DNA of 44,847 nt from Candidatus Wolfebacteria bacterium RIFCSPLOWO2_01_FULL_47_17b (GTDB lineage: Bacteria; Patescibacteriota; Minisyncoccia; UBA6257; JAGOQP01). Below, piece by piece: positions 22,587 through 30,474 of the stretch (its first letter is position 1; every line of letters starts with the position of its first letter). The translations under genes were made by a program, and so were the position numbers. The notes below the pieces were generated by a model. That model was not told the DNA's origin, did no database searches, and saw nothing but the letters and a program-made list of their open reading frames with translations. The DNA is taken from contig MGIS01000025.1 in NCBI GenBank assembly GCA_001793865.1, positions 29,178 to 74,024 of the forward strand, in the 5' to 3' direction.

Positions 22587-23258
22587 CTATTTTTTTTGAA
22601 ATACTTCTCCTTTATATATCCATACCTTAATGCCGATGGTGCCGAAGGTGGTGAATGCAGTTCCTTGTGCGTAATCGATGTCGGCGCGCAACGTTTGTAG
22701 CGGCAAGCTTCCGAACGCAACCTGTTCTGTACGCGCGATTTCTGCGCCATCAAGCCGACCGCCTACCTTTATCTTTGCTCCCTTTACGTCTCGGTTTTGT
22801 GATATGCGTTCAAGGTACTTTTTAACGGTTCTACGAAAGGGCAATCGTCTTTCGAAATCGGTTGCTATCTGCTGGGCGATGATGGCGCTGGATACTTCAT
22901 TACGCTTTATTTCTTCTATGGAAAGCTGTAGTACAACCGCTTCAGTATTCCCTTGGGTTCCTCGCAGGTTATTTAATTTCTGCTCGATTTCTTTGGTCAG
23001 CTCTTCGATTCCCTTTCCGCCACGCCCGATAATAAGCCCCGGTTTTGCCGCGCGAATAAGCACACGGATATTGTTGGCCGTTTTTTCGATAGTGATTGAA
23101 TCGATTCCCGCTACGCCGATCTTTTTCTGGACGATGGTGCGGATCAGATGGTCTTCCCGCAGAGCTCCTTCAAACTTGAACTTCTTGGGAAGCCATCGGG
23201 ATGCGTACTCTTTTGTGATTCCTGTTCGGAATGATGTGGGGTTAATTTTTTGTCCCAT
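22587..23258 (-). CDS. rpsC: Ribosomal protein uS3
   Basis: A 223-residue small-subunit protein at the mRNA entry. It has MGQKINPTSFRTGI at the start, a KH-type domain with PGLIIGRGGKGIEELTKEI (about residues 74-92), and the C-terminal GRLDGAEIARTEQ signature. The C-terminal tail is short compared with the common 230+ residues. It is preceded by an inverted repeat at 23294-23358. Confidence 0.96.
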   Translation of the reverse strand: MGQKINPTSFRTGITKEYASRWLPKKFKFEGALREDHLIRTIVQKKIGVAGIDSITIEKTANNIRVLIRAAKPGLIIGRGGKGIEELTKEIEQKLNNLRGTQGNTEAVVLQLSIEEIKRNEVSSAIIAQQIATDFERRLPFRRTVKKYLERISQNRDVKGAKIKVGGRLDGAEIARTEQVAFGSLPLQTLRADIDYAQGTAFTTFGTIGIKVWIYKGEVFQKK

Positions 23259-23293
23259 GATTGCAAATTTGTTTAATGGTTATGGGTGTGGAT

Positions 23294-23358
23294 GCTGGTA
23301 TGGTTTGTTGGTTCAGTTTATAGTCTTTACTCTGCCCCTGACTCTAAACCATACTAGC
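23294..23358. repeat. Inverted repeat between rpsC and rplV
   Basis: Arms GCTGGTATGGTTT and AAACCATACTAGC (one G-T wobble) around a 39-bp centre. The remaining gap has short TACCTATATG direct repeats. Confidence 0.7.
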
Positions 23359-23384
23359 TTCTATACCTTTTACCTATATGTTAC

Positions 23385-23912
23385 CTATATGCTTTTTCTA
23401 CGGAATGTTCGCTTCAAAAATCCTCCTTTTTGCGACTTTTGCTCTACTTTTGTTTCTGTTTTTGCCTCCTGTTCTTTTTCTTCCTGCACATCCATCTTCT
23501 TTTTCGGCTTGTCGGTTTTTATTTTATCTTTTTGTGCTTTCTCTTTTTTAGTAACCACAAAGCCCGATTGTACACTTTTTTCGGTCTCTTGCAATACGAG
23601 CGTTACATGGCTGGTCTTTTTTTGGATAGGCGTTGCACGGCCCTGGGCGCGGGGTATCCAGCGCTTGAGCATGGGGCCACCATCTACCCTAATATCGCGT
23701 ACGATAAGCTTAGTTTCATCCAGATTCTTGCTTTTTGCGTTCGCAATCGCCGATTTTAGAAGTTTTAAAAGAGGACCCGCCGCTCTGCGCTCATGGCTAA
23801 ACAGCTGAGCTGCAGCACGTGAAACGTCCATTTTCTTTATGGAATGGGCGACGAGGCGCATTTTGCGCGGCGCGATACGAACGTGATTCAGTTTTGCCGT
23901 TGCTGTTTTCAT
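23385..23912 (-). CDS. rplV: Ribosomal protein uL22 with charged C-terminal extension
   Basis: The first ~112 residues are a standard uL22, with HVRIAPRKMRLVAHSIK at the start and the tunnel-lining loop RDIRVDGGPMLKRWIPRAQGRATPI. About 60 residues follow that are rich in Lys, Glu and Gln (KKEKAQKDKIKTDKPKKK and EEKEQEAK), ending GGFLKRTFRRKSI. The extension is not seen in E. coli uL22. It may be an RNA-binding or disordered tail on the ribosome surface. Confidence 0.94.
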   Translation of the reverse strand: MKTATAKLNHVRIAPRKMRLVAHSIKKMDVSRAAAQLFSHERRAAGPLLKLLKSAIANAKSKNLDETKLIVRDIRVDGGPMLKRWIPRAQGRATPIQKKTSHVTLVLQETEKSVQSGFVVTKKEKAQKDKIKTDKPKKKMDVQEEKEQEAKTETKVEQKSQKGGFLKRTFRRKSI

Positions 23913-23915
23913 AGG

Positions 23916-24221
23916 TTATTTTTTTGCCGCAGGCGCGGGAGCCGCTCCTTTTTCTATCTCCTTTTGCATCTTTCCTCCGTGGCGAACGAATTTTCTCGTC
24001 GGCGAGAATTCACCGAGTTTGTGCCCGATCATTTCTTCACTCACGCGCACGGGAATAAAGTTTTTGCCGTTGTGCACTTCGAATGTATAGCCAACCATTT
24101 CAGGTGAAATATCGCATGCCCGCGCCCATGTTTTAATGGGGCCTTCGTCCGGCTTCTGCTTGCTTATTTTTTTTGCGATATTTTGGTCGATGTATGGACC
24201 TTTTTTGATACTCCTTGTCAT
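23916..24221 (-). CDS. rpsS: Ribosomal protein uS19
   Basis: A 101-residue 30S head protein. MTRSIKKGPYIDQNIAKK and the signature VRVSEEMIGHKLGEFSPTRKF are diagnostic. The tail ends in an Ala-rich AAPAPAAKK. It stops 3 bp before rplV and follows a Family F repeat. Confidence 0.96.
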   Translation of the reverse strand: MTRSIKKGPYIDQNIAKKISKQKPDEGPIKTWARACDISPEMVGYTFEVHNGKNFIPVRVSEEMIGHKLGEFSPTRKFVRHGGKMQKEIEKGAAPAPAAKK

Positions 24222-24230
24222 AGTTTTATT

Positions 24231-24263
24231 CCGGTATTCCGTATACGGTATACCGTATACCGC
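24231..24263. repeat. Family F palindromic repeat, second copy
   Basis: GGTATTCCGTATACGGTATACCGTATACCGC, self-complementary, in the short gap between rpsS and rplB. Confidence 0.75.
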
Positions 24264-24267
24264 ATGA

Positions 24268-25092
24268 TTATTTACGTCTTTTAATAATCATGCTATTCGA
24301 CCACTTGCCTTTTTTCCTTGTTTTTCGGCCTCCAGTAATATTGCCCCAGATATCTTTGGGCCGTTTTGTGCCGCGTTTCTGTTTTCCTTCTCCTCCTCCG
24401 TATTTATGATCCACCGGATTCATGGCGCTTCCGCGTACAGTCGGACGTATGCCGAGCCAGCGTGAGCGGCCTGCCTTGCCGATTGTGGTTAGCGAATGAT
24501 CCATGTTAGCGATCTGGCCGATGCTTGCCATGCAGGTCCACAATACTTTGCGCACTTCGCCGGATGGAAGCTTGAGTGTGGTATAACCTTCGTCGTTTGC
24601 GAGTACTTGAGCGTACGCGCCCGCGGATTTTATAAGTTGTCCTCCTTTGCCCGGATTAAGCTCCACGTTATGCACTTGGTAGCCGACCGGAATATTTTTC
24701 ATGGCCATACGGTTTCCTTCTTTCAGGGGCGCTTTATCCTTCGTGATGACCTGGTGTCCCGGACGCATGGTCGCAGTTGCAAGAATGTAGGCGCGCACGC
24801 CATTTTCATATACGACGCGTGCGATGAAGGCGGTGCGATACGGATCGTATTCTATCCCCTCGACGCGTCCTTGTACACCAAGCATTTGCTGCTTGAAGTC
24901 GATTATGCGGTAAAGCTTTTTGTTTCCGCCGCCTTGGTGGCGCATGGTGATCCGCCCGGCGCTGTTGCGCCCCGCACGTTCTTTTAACTTCTTTGTGAGC
25001 TTCTTGAGCGGCTTTGAGTGCGTCAAAACTTCCCCGTATGAAACGGATGTCATGTGCCTGCGTGATGGGGTTGTTGGTTTAAATTTTTTCAT
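24268..25092 (-). CDS. rplB: Ribosomal protein uL2
   Basis: A 274-residue protein near the peptidyl transferase centre. Features include the N-terminal FKPTTPSRRHMTS, the RNA-binding RITMRHQGGGNKKLYRIIDF and the C-terminal RGSAMNPVDHKYGGGEGKQKRG (family signature around His 229). It is immediately preceded by a Family G repeat that forms the leader. Confidence 0.97.
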   Translation of the reverse strand: MKKFKPTTPSRRHMTSVSYGEVLTHSKPLKKLTKKLKERAGRNSAGRITMRHQGGGNKKLYRIIDFKQQMLGVQGRVEGIEYDPYRTAFIARVVYENGVRAYILATATMRPGHQVITKDKAPLKEGNRMAMKNIPVGYQVHNVELNPGKGGQLIKSAGAYAQVLANDEGYTTLKLPSGEVRKVLWTCMASIGQIANMDHSLTTIGKAGRSRWLGIRPTVRGSAMNPVDHKYGGGEGKQKRGTKRPKDIWGNITGGRKTRKKGKWSNSMIIKRRK

Positions 25093-25095
25093 GAA

Positions 25096-25184
25096 AATTT
25101 ACATAATCCTAATTTACAAATGCATTCGAATGCTTCAAATATTCGGATGAGCATAATTCGAATGATCGCATGCTTTCGGATACT
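25096..25184. repeat. Family G repeat (ATTCGGATGAGC type) before rplB
   Basis: AATCCTAATTTACAAATGCATTCGAATGC...ATTCGGATGAGCATAATTCGAATG...TTTCGGATAC. Copies at 26999-27094 and 33148-33231 start at the same distance from a ribosomal start codon. Confidence 0.75.
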
Positions 25185-25589
25185 TTATGTTTGTCCTGTT
25201 AATTCGATTTTCTGGCCTTCTTTAAGGGTTACGACGATCTTTTTGTACAGTCCGGTACGACCGATCTTGCCGCGCCAACGTCGCATTTTTGAAGTTCCCG
25301 CAAGTGCCCGTGCGTTCGTGCACGTTACGTCGTACAATTTTTCGATCTGTTTGACCGCTTCTGTCTTAGACATTTTTTTTGGCGCTATGAATACGTATGT
25401 GTTTTCCTCGGACATTCGGAGCGTTTTTTCGGTCACGTGAGGTTTGGTGATTGAGGAGTGGGACGTAGTCGTCATTCCATGTGAGCTTGTCATCCCGTGC
25501 TCGCCACGCGATCCACTCTGTCTCCCCGCCTTCGCGGGGACTTCGCTTCGCTTCGCTTTTTCTTCAGTTTTCTTTTTAAAAATACTCAT
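25185..25589 (-). CDS. rplW: Ribosomal protein uL23 with repeat-encoded N-terminal insertion
   Basis: The conserved part begins near residue 44 (SITKPHVTEKTL) and contains PKKMSKTEAVKQIEKLY and MRRWRGKIGRTGLYKKI. Before it are about 43 residues: MSIFKKKTEEKAKRSE, then VPAKAGRQSGSRGEHGMTS and SHGMTTTSH. The latter is translated from a hairpin-type repeat at 25469-25557. uL23 lies at the tunnel exit and binds SRP and trigger factor, so the inserted segment would be exposed there. The 4-bp overlap with rplD fixes the start at 25589. Confidence 0.92.
   Translation of the reverse strand: MSIFKKKTEEKAKRSEVPAKAGRQSGSRGEHGMTSSHGMTTTSHSSITKPHVTEKTLRMSEENTYVFIAPKKMSKTEAVKQIEKLYDVTCTNARALAGTSKMRRWRGKIGRTGLYKKIVVTLKEGQKIELTGQT
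25469..25557. repeat. Palindromic repeat in the 5' coding region of rplW
   Basis: GTCATTCCATG, GTCATCCCGTGCTCG and the hairpin CCCCGCCTTCGCGGGG followed by ACTTCGCTTCGCTTCGCT. The type is the same as bacterial interspersed GTCATCCC repeats; here it is in frame. Confidence 0.7.
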
Positions 25590-26245
25590 TTTGTTTCTTT
25601 AAGTGATTTTTCCTTGACGATAAAGTGACTCGTAAGCTCTGGAATTGCCTGCTTGGTTATGAACAGTGCGTTTGGGCGTGCCACGTCCACGATGCTCAGC
25701 GATTTTGCCGCGACACAGGTTAGCTTGGGAACATTTCGAGCCGCAAGGAAAACTTTCTTGTCTTTGGACGATGTAACGACCATTATGCTTCCAAACTCTG
25801 TTCGAAGATTCTTTGTTTTGGTCGAAAGCTCCTTTGTTTTTGAAAATGTTTCAGGCGTAATACCTTCCAGTACGAGCACCTTTCCGTCGCTGAATTTTTT
25901 TGACATAAGCGAAAGCAAGGCTGCAACTCTCATCTTTTTATTGATCTTTTTTTCGTACGATTTTTCGGCTATCGGGCCGTGTGTTACACCTCCGCCAATC
26001 CATATCGGTGAACGAATGGATCCATGGCGAGCGCGTCCGGTTCCTTTCTGGCGCCAGGGTTTCTTCCCTCCCCCTCGCACTTCGCTGCGATCCTTTGTTT
26101 TTGCCGTCTTTTGTCTGTTGTTGGCCAACTGTGTCACGATCGCCTGCTGTACAAGCGCCGGCTTCCAAGCCACATTAAACAATCCGTCTGAAACGGTTAT
26201 TTCTTCTGTTTGTTTCTTTTCTAAATTATATATGGGGACTTTCAT
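25586..26245 (-). CDS. rplD: Ribosomal protein uL4
   Basis: A 219-residue protein lining the exit tunnel. The loop region shows KDRSEVRGGGKKPWRQKGTGRARHGSIRSP (signature loop, about residues 51-80). It starts MKVPIYNLEKK and ends with IVKEKSLKETK. Length is slightly above the average of 205. Confidence 0.96.
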   Translation of the reverse strand: MKVPIYNLEKKQTEEITVSDGLFNVAWKPALVQQAIVTQLANNRQKTAKTKDRSEVRGGGKKPWRQKGTGRARHGSIRSPIWIGGGVTHGPIAEKSYEKKINKKMRVAALLSLMSKKFSDGKVLVLEGITPETFSKTKELSTKTKNLRTEFGSIMVVTSSKDKKVFLAARNVPKLTCVAAKSLSIVDVARPNALFITKQAIPELTSHFIVKEKSLKETK

Positions 26246-26249
26246 GATA

Positions 26250-26360
26250 AAAATAATTTTGAATTTTGAATTTCTAATTTCGACTCAATTTTGAATGACC
26301 GAAATTTCGAAATTAATATATTAGGATTTGATTCGAAATTCGGAACTCGAAATTCTAAAT
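26250..26360. repeat. Family H AT-rich repeat (TTTGAATTTTGAATTTC / GAAATTTCGAAATT)
   Basis: Repeated AATTTTGAATTT and the palindrome GAAATTTCGAAATT, then GATTCGAAATTCGGAACTCGAAATTC. It fills the rplD-rplC gap. No gene is visible in it. Confidence 0.7.
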
Positions 26361-26367
26361 TTATATT

Positions 26368-26994
26368 CTACATCTTCTGTATATACACGACCGTTCTCTT
26401 ATTTCCCGGCACTCCTCCTTTTACGTAGAGCAGGTTCTTTTCGGCATCAATCTGCACGATAGGTATATTTCTCAGGGTGACGGTCTCGTTTCCCATTCGG
26501 CCCGCCATTGGCTTATTCGGCATTACGCGCTGCGGAGCGGTTGCTCCAAGTGAACCCGGCGCTCGATGTCTGTTCTTTTGTCCGTGCGTTTTTGGTCCGC
26601 CGTGGAAACCATGGCGTTTCACGACACCTTGGAATCCGCGTCCTTTTTCGATTCCTGTGATACGGAGCTTGTCTCCTGTTTGAAATTCGGATACAGTCAC
26701 AATCTTCCCAACCTCATACGCATCTTGTGTTCGGAATTCGTGAATGTATCTGAACTTGAGAGGTGAGTTTTGAGTTGTGGGTTGTGGAATTTTCTTTAGA
26801 TGACCCGCCATTGGCTTATTTACTTTTTTAATGGACGAGTCAAATCCCACCTGCACGGCAGCATACGTGTCTTTCTCGGGTGTACGCACTTGCGTTACGG
26901 TCACCGGTCCGGCTTGGAGGACAGTGACGGGGACGACTTTTCCCTTTTCGTCCCACACCTGATCCATCTTCACTTTTTTTCCGATTAAGAACAT
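26368..26994 (-). CDS. rplC: Ribosomal protein uL3 with possible repeat-encoded loop
   Basis: A 208-residue protein whose loop reaches the peptidyl transferase centre. MFLIGKKVKMDQVWDEKG at the start and the signature FQGVVKRHGFHGGPKTHGQKNRHRAPGS are clear. Within residues ~70-80 the sequence PQPTTQNSPLK corresponds to a half-copy of the Family E repeat (26763-26787), replacing the usual short linker. The rest is normal. A promoter is seen upstream at 27223-27251. Confidence 0.95.
   Translation of the reverse strand: MFLIGKKVKMDQVWDEKGKVVPVTVLQAGPVTVTQVRTPEKDTYAAVQVGFDSSIKKVNKPMAGHLKKIPQPTTQNSPLKFRYIHEFRTQDAYEVGKIVTVSEFQTGDKLRITGIEKGRGFQGVVKRHGFHGGPKTHGQKNRHRAPGSLGATAPQRVMPNKPMAGRMGNETVTLRNIPIVQIDAEKNLLYVKGGVPGNKRTVVYIQKM
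26763..26787. repeat. Half-copy of Family E repeat inside rplC
   Basis: GTGAGTTTTGAGTTGTGGGTTGTGG, the same motif as in 33347-33402 and 43771-43832, in frame within uL3. Confidence 0.6.
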
Positions 26995-26998
26995 AATC

Positions 26999-27094
26999 GT
27001 AAATATAATTCTAATCTACAAATCTATTCGAATGTCCCAAATGATATTCGGATGAGCGGAATTCGGATGAATGTACGCCATTCGGATACCAAAT
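26999..27094. repeat. Family G repeat before rplC
   Basis: ATTCTAATCTACAAATCTATTCGAATG...ATTCGGATGAGCGGAATTCGGATG...ATTCGGATACC, close to the copies at 25096 and 33148, starting four bases upstream of the rplC start codon. Confidence 0.78.
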
Positions 27095-27097
27095 AAA

Positions 27098-27197
27098 AGC
27101 TCCAGGCGTGAGTCCCGTTAGAGAACGCCCTGCTCCTGGCACGGCTCCAGCCGCCTTGGGGCGACTTTTCTCTAACGGGACGTGAGCTTGGAGCTCT
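27098..27197. repeat. Family B nested inverted repeat
   Basis: Inner arms CCCGTTAGAGAA / TTCTCTAACGGG (27114-27179) sit inside outer arms AGCTCCA / TGGAGCT. It lies within the rplC leader region. Confidence 0.85.
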
Positions 27198-27222
27198 ATA
27201 ACGCTTGATGAATGGTAGATAA

Positions 27223-27251
27223 AATCTAGCAAAACCGCTGTCCTATGTCAA
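27223..27251 (-). promoter_or_regulatory. Promoter for the rplC (S10/spc) block
   Basis: TTGACA (27246-27251) and TAGATT (27223-27228) with a 17-bp spacer on the minus strand. Transcription from here would pass through the repeat-filled 220-bp leader. A perfect TTATCCACA (DnaA-box-like) lies upstream at 27267-27275. Confidence 0.6.
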
Positions 27252-27318
27252 CAGGGTGGTCGGGGGTTATCCACAGGTGTCAAAATTTCCTACGATAATT
27301 TTCTCTGTCATCGCGAGC

Positions 27319-27375
27319 AAAGTCCGTAAGGTTTGGCCTCGGTTTGGGGAGGCCGAACCTTGGTCCGCGGACTTT
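27319..27375. repeat. Family I inverted repeat after the LamG gene
   Basis: AAAGTCCG...GGTTTGGCCTCGG / GAGGCCGAACCTTGG...CGGACTTT. A second copy lies at 41410-41465 with the same GGTTTGGCCTCGG / GAGGCCGAACC core. It could act as a terminator-like hairpin for the pilin gene but has no T run. Confidence 0.78.
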
Positions 27376-27386
27376 GTGAGGTGGTC

Positions 27387-28607
27387 TCATCGAGTAGAAT
27401 TATAAATCGCTTGAATTTCAGCAGCCGACAATGCCCTATTGTAGATGCGGACGTCGTCGATGATACCGGTGAAATTTGATCCCCAAAAACTTCCAATTAT
27501 GAGGTCGTATGCATCAGTTGATCCTATGCCGTATGACCATGGATTTGTACTTGCTAATAATCCATTGGTGTATCCTCTAAATGCTGTTCCGTCATATGTT
27601 ACAACTGTAAATTTCCATCCTGTACCACGCATGTCATTGGCACCAAATGTATTATCAAGATCGAATCCATGTGTAGATCCGTCCCCTCCTTCCAATCGTC
27701 CATTTATGCCATGGATTGTAAAACCTGGACTTGGACCATAAAGACCTTTGTTAAATTGAGGATAATAACCAGCAGAACCAATTAGATTCACCCATTCGAT
27801 TACCGAGAAAGAATTTGTTGTATTAAAGGTGCTGTTTAAAATTTCAGGTGCTCCCACCATCACATAATCATTACTCCCATCAAAACTCAAACACCCTCTC
27901 ACTTTGCAGTTAGAATCACTCTGCCACGTGGGTCCATTGGTCAGCGTCCCCGTATTCCCATTCCCACTACTATCCGCCGCTGTGGTACCTGTCCCCTCAT
28001 CAAACGTCCAGTAGCCCACCAGGCCATCATCATTGAACGGCAGGAGGTCTTTGTCATTGCCCCGCTCATAGATAGAAAAGGAATCTCCCCCATCAGAGGC
28101 CGTCTGGGCTCGGTATTTATCGGATTCCATCAGGGCATTCAATTCAAAACTCCCTCCCATCACTAACGTATAGTATTGTCCCGTGGAGGTGCTATTCACC
28201 GGATCGAGAGGCAGTGTCGCAAGGCCTGAAAAAGATGTATTGAAATTGATGGGTATCCAGCCATCACTATCCGTATCCCGCATGGTTGCTTCATCTGTGG
28301 CACAGGCGTAGGTATAGGGACTGGGAAGGGTTGGAAGGCCCAAATCACTGCAATCTGCCTGTGTTGCCAGCAATGAGGTATATACCACGGTATTTGCAAT
28401 GCCATTGAATACATCCGGATCCTGCGTTTCCAACAGATAGAGCGCTTTTTCCACCGCGGTGAGATCCTGAATACGCTGGCTATCTCTGGCTTGGCGCAGA
28501 AGTTCAGCTGGATTGAGTACGACGACCACTGCGGCGGTGAGGATGGCGAGGATGCCGATGACTATCAGTAGTTCAACCAAGGTGAAGCTTTTGGAATCTC
28601 TGTGCAT
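27387..28607 (-). CDS. Type IV pilin-like protein with LamG domain
   Basis: A 406-residue surface protein. The N-terminus has the class III prepilin signal (short basic leader, then FTLVELLIVIGILAILTAAV, cleaved before F8, with E12 at the pilin +5 position). A pilin-like neck follows (to about 180), then a LamG/concanavalin-like domain that starts GLVGYWTFDEGTGTTAADSSG and ends IDDVRIYNRALSAAEIQAIYN. It is expected to be exported and assembled or retained by type IV pilus machinery and to bind glycans (inference from the domain family). Only a terminator separates it from rpsJ, an odd place for a pilin gene. Its promoter seems to lie at TTGTAT/TACACT just past the terminator. Confidence 0.88.
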   Translation of the reverse strand: MHRDSKSFTLVELLIVIGILAILTAAVVVVLNPAELLRQARDSQRIQDLTAVEKALYLLETQDPDVFNGIANTVVYTSLLATQADCSDLGLPTLPSPYTYACATDEATMRDTDSDGWIPINFNTSFSGLATLPLDPVNSTSTGQYYTLVMGGSFELNALMESDKYRAQTASDGGDSFSIYERGNDKDLLPFNDDGLVGYWTFDEGTGTTAADSSGNGNTGTLTNGPTWQSDSNCKVRGCLSFDGSNDYVMVGAPEILNSTFNTTNSFSVIEWVNLIGSAGYYPQFNKGLYGPSPGFTIHGINGRLEGGDGSTHGFDLDNTFGANDMRGTGWKFTVVTYDGTAFRGYTNGLLASTNPWSYGIGSTDAYDLIIGSFWGSNFTGIIDDVRIYNRALSAAEIQAIYNSTR

Positions 28608-28642
28608 ATTGTCCTAAGTGTAACACACCACAAACGTAATAC

Positions 28643-28668
28643 AAAAATCCCCGAGTGCGGGGATTTTT
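28643..28668 (-). terminator. Terminator after rpsJ
   Basis: AAAAATCCCCG / CGGGGATTTTT hairpin with T runs on both strands. It separates the tuf-rpsJ transcript from the pilin gene. Confidence 0.85.
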
Positions 28669-28677
28669 GATGACTGG

Positions 28678-29004
28678 CTACATAAGTTTTACTTCGATGT
28701 CTATGCCGGCGGGAAGGTTCAGATTGCTTAAAGATTCAACAATCTTTTGGCTTGGATTTATGATTTCTATGAGCCGCTTGTGCATCTTCATTTCAAACTG
28801 TTCGCGGGAATCTTTATGCACGAAGGTGGATCGGTTGACCGTATATTTCCGCAGTTCGGTCGGCAGTGGAATCGGGCCAATAATTTCGGCTCCATTGCGC
28901 ACCGCCGTATCCATAATCTGTTTGGTGGACGTGTCGATCAGGCGGTGGTCGTAGGATTTTATCTTCAGCCGTATTTTATTTTTAACGTCTTCCTTTTTAG
29001 CCAT
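28678..29004 (-). CDS. rpsJ: Ribosomal protein uS10
   Basis: A 108-residue 30S head protein, also NusE in antitermination. LKIKSYDHRLIDTSTKQIMDTA and the signature GPIPLPTELRKYTVNRSTFVHKDSREQFE are clear. It lies directly after tuf, as in many bacteria. The next gene should be rplC, but a terminator and a LamG pilin gene separate them. Confidence 0.97.
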   Translation of the reverse strand: MAKKEDVKNKIRLKIKSYDHRLIDTSTKQIMDTAVRNGAEIIGPIPLPTELRKYTVNRSTFVHKDSREQFEMKMHKRLIEIINPSQKIVESLSNLNLPAGIDIEVKLM

Positions 29005-29011
29005 GAAGCTC

Positions 29012-30211
29012 TTATTTGAGAATCTTTGTGATTGATCCCGCTCCTACCGTGTGGCCTCCTTCGCGAATAGCGAACTTCTGCTGCTCTTCGAGCGCGACCG
29101 GCGCGATAAGCTTCACGTTAATGTTTACCGTATCGCCCGGCATAACCATCTCGGTTCCTTCTGGCAAAATAACTTCTCCTGTTACATCGGTTGTGCGGAG
29201 GTAGAACTGCGGCTTGTAGCCCTTGAAGAACGGCGTGTGACGCCCTCCTTCCTCTTTGCTCAGCACGTAGATTTGCGCTTCGAAGTCGGTGTGCGGAGTA
29301 ATGGATCCGGTCTTCGCAAGTACCTGTCCGCGCTCAAGATCTTCTTTTTTGACACCGCGCAGAAGGATTCCGGCATTGTCACCGGCTCGCGCTTCGTCCA
29401 GGGTTTTATTGAACATTTCGATTCCGGTCACAACCACTTTGCTGGTCGGTTTGAGTCCGACGAGTTCAACTTCTTCGTTTACCTTCACAATACCGCGCTC
29501 CACTTTTCCGGTAGCCACGGTTCCGCGACCTTCAATCGAGAAGATATCTTCAATCGGCATCAGGAACGGCTTGTCGGTTTCGCGTACCGGCTCGGGAATG
29601 TATTCATCCATTGCTTGCACGAGCTTCAAAATCGGTTCAATTTCGGCACTGTTGGCATCTTTGGATTCAAGCGCCTTAAGAGCTGATCCCCGGATGATCG
29701 GGGTTTCGTCTCCGGGAAATTCGTATTTTTTAAGCAGTTCGCGGACTTCCGATTCAACGAGGTCGATGAGTTCGGGGTCGCTTACCATATCTACTTTGTT
29801 CAAAAACACGATAATTTTCGGCACGCCCACCTGGCGTGCAAGCAGAATGTGTTCGCGCGTCTGAGGCATCGGGCCGTCGGTTGCCGCTACTACCAGTACG
29901 GCTCCGTCCATCTGTGCGGCTCCCGTAATCATGTTTTTGATGTAGTCGGCGTGTCCCGGCGCGTCGATGTGCGCGTAGTGGCGCTTTTCCGTCTCGTATT
30001 CCGAGTGGTGCAATGCGATCGTAATCCCGCGCTGCTTTTCTTCCGGCGCGTTGTCGATCTGGTCGACCGCTTCTTCTTTGCTAATAAGCCCCTTCAAAAA
30101 CAGCGCGTGCATAATCGCCGCGGTCAGGGTCGTTTTGCCGTGGTCAACGTGGCCGATGGTTCCGACATTGAGGTGCGGCTTCGAACGTTCGAATTTTGCT
30201 TTTTCTGCCAT
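29012..30211 (-). CDS. tuf: Elongation factor Tu
   Basis: A 399-residue GTPase that carries aminoacyl-tRNA to the ribosome. The P-loop GHVDHGKT is at residues 20-27, switch I region has EEKQRGIT, switch [10 protein letters not shown] and the base-recognition motifs NKVD (about 137) and SALKAL. Domains II and III continue to a normal C-terminus ([11 protein letters not shown]). It has its own promoter and a short leader and is followed by rpsJ after 7 bp. Confidence 0.98.
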   Translation of the reverse strand: MAEKAKFERSKPHLNVGTIGHVDHGKTTLTAAIMHALFLKGLISKEEAVDQIDNAPEEKQRGITIALHHSEYETEKRHYAHIDAPGHADYIKNMITGAAQMDGAVLVVAATDGPMPQTREHILLARQVGVPKIIVFLNKVDMVSDPELIDLVESEVRELLKKYEFPGDETPIIRGSALKALESKDANSAEIEPILKLVQAMDEYIPEPVRETDKPFLMPIEDIFSIEGRGTVATGKVERGIVKVNEEVELVGLKPTSKVVVTGIEMFNKTLDEARAGDNAGILLRGVKKEDLERGQVLAKTGSITPHTDFEAQIYVLSKEEGGRHTPFFKGYKPQFYLRTTDVTGEVILPEGTEMVMPGDTVNINVKLIAPVALEEQQKFAIREGGHTVGAGSITKILK

Positions 30212-30242
30212 ATGATTTTATTACTATTAATTGATTTGGTTA

Positions 30243-30271
30243 ATATTATAGCGGGATTTTGTTAATGTCAA
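30243..30271 (-). promoter_or_regulatory. tuf promoter
   Basis: TTGACA (30266-30271) with TAATAT (30243-30248, spacer 17) or TATAAT (30245-30250, spacer 15). It overlaps the end of the Phd-like gene. It gives a leader of about 25 bases for tuf. Confidence 0.72.
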
Positions 30272-30458
30272 TATCGTACTCTCCTTCTTTGACTTCCTCT
30301 TCCAGTTCCTTTTGTATTTCGTCCATTTTTTTGAGCTTGTCCATAAGCTGCTGGTACTTTTCATACGTGACCACCGTATAGAGCGGTATGCCTTCCTTTG
30401 ATATGACGCAGGCGTCTTCGGATTCAAGTGTTTTTTTTATTTTTGAAAAAATTGTCAT
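30246..30458 (-). CDS. Phd/YefM-like small protein, no toxin partner seen
   Basis: A 70-residue protein from the ATG at 30458 (MTIFSKIKKTL). It resembles the Phd/YefM antitoxin family: a GIPLYTVVTYEKYQQLM segment like the N-terminal beta-helix DNA-binding part, then a charged helix (KLKKMDEIQKELEEEVKEG). No gene resembling Doc, YoeB or other RelE-type toxin follows; the next gene downstream is tuf. It is either an orphan regulator or an unrelated coiled-coil protein. No clear ribosome-binding site is seen. Confidence 0.62.
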   Translation of the reverse strand: MTIFSKIKKTLESEDACVISKEGIPLYTVVTYEKYQQLMDKLKKMDEIQKELEEEVKEGEYDIDINKIPL

Positions 30459-30474
30459 AGTAATGAATATAAAG

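Noticed and set aside
22678-23808. 376-residue plus-strand ORF
   Set aside because: It is antisense to rpsC and rplV, both certain genes; the product is low-complexity Ser/Phe.
19187-27197. CRISPR array
   Set aside because: The repeats belong to different families, are dispersed singly between genes, and have no regular spacers or cas genes.
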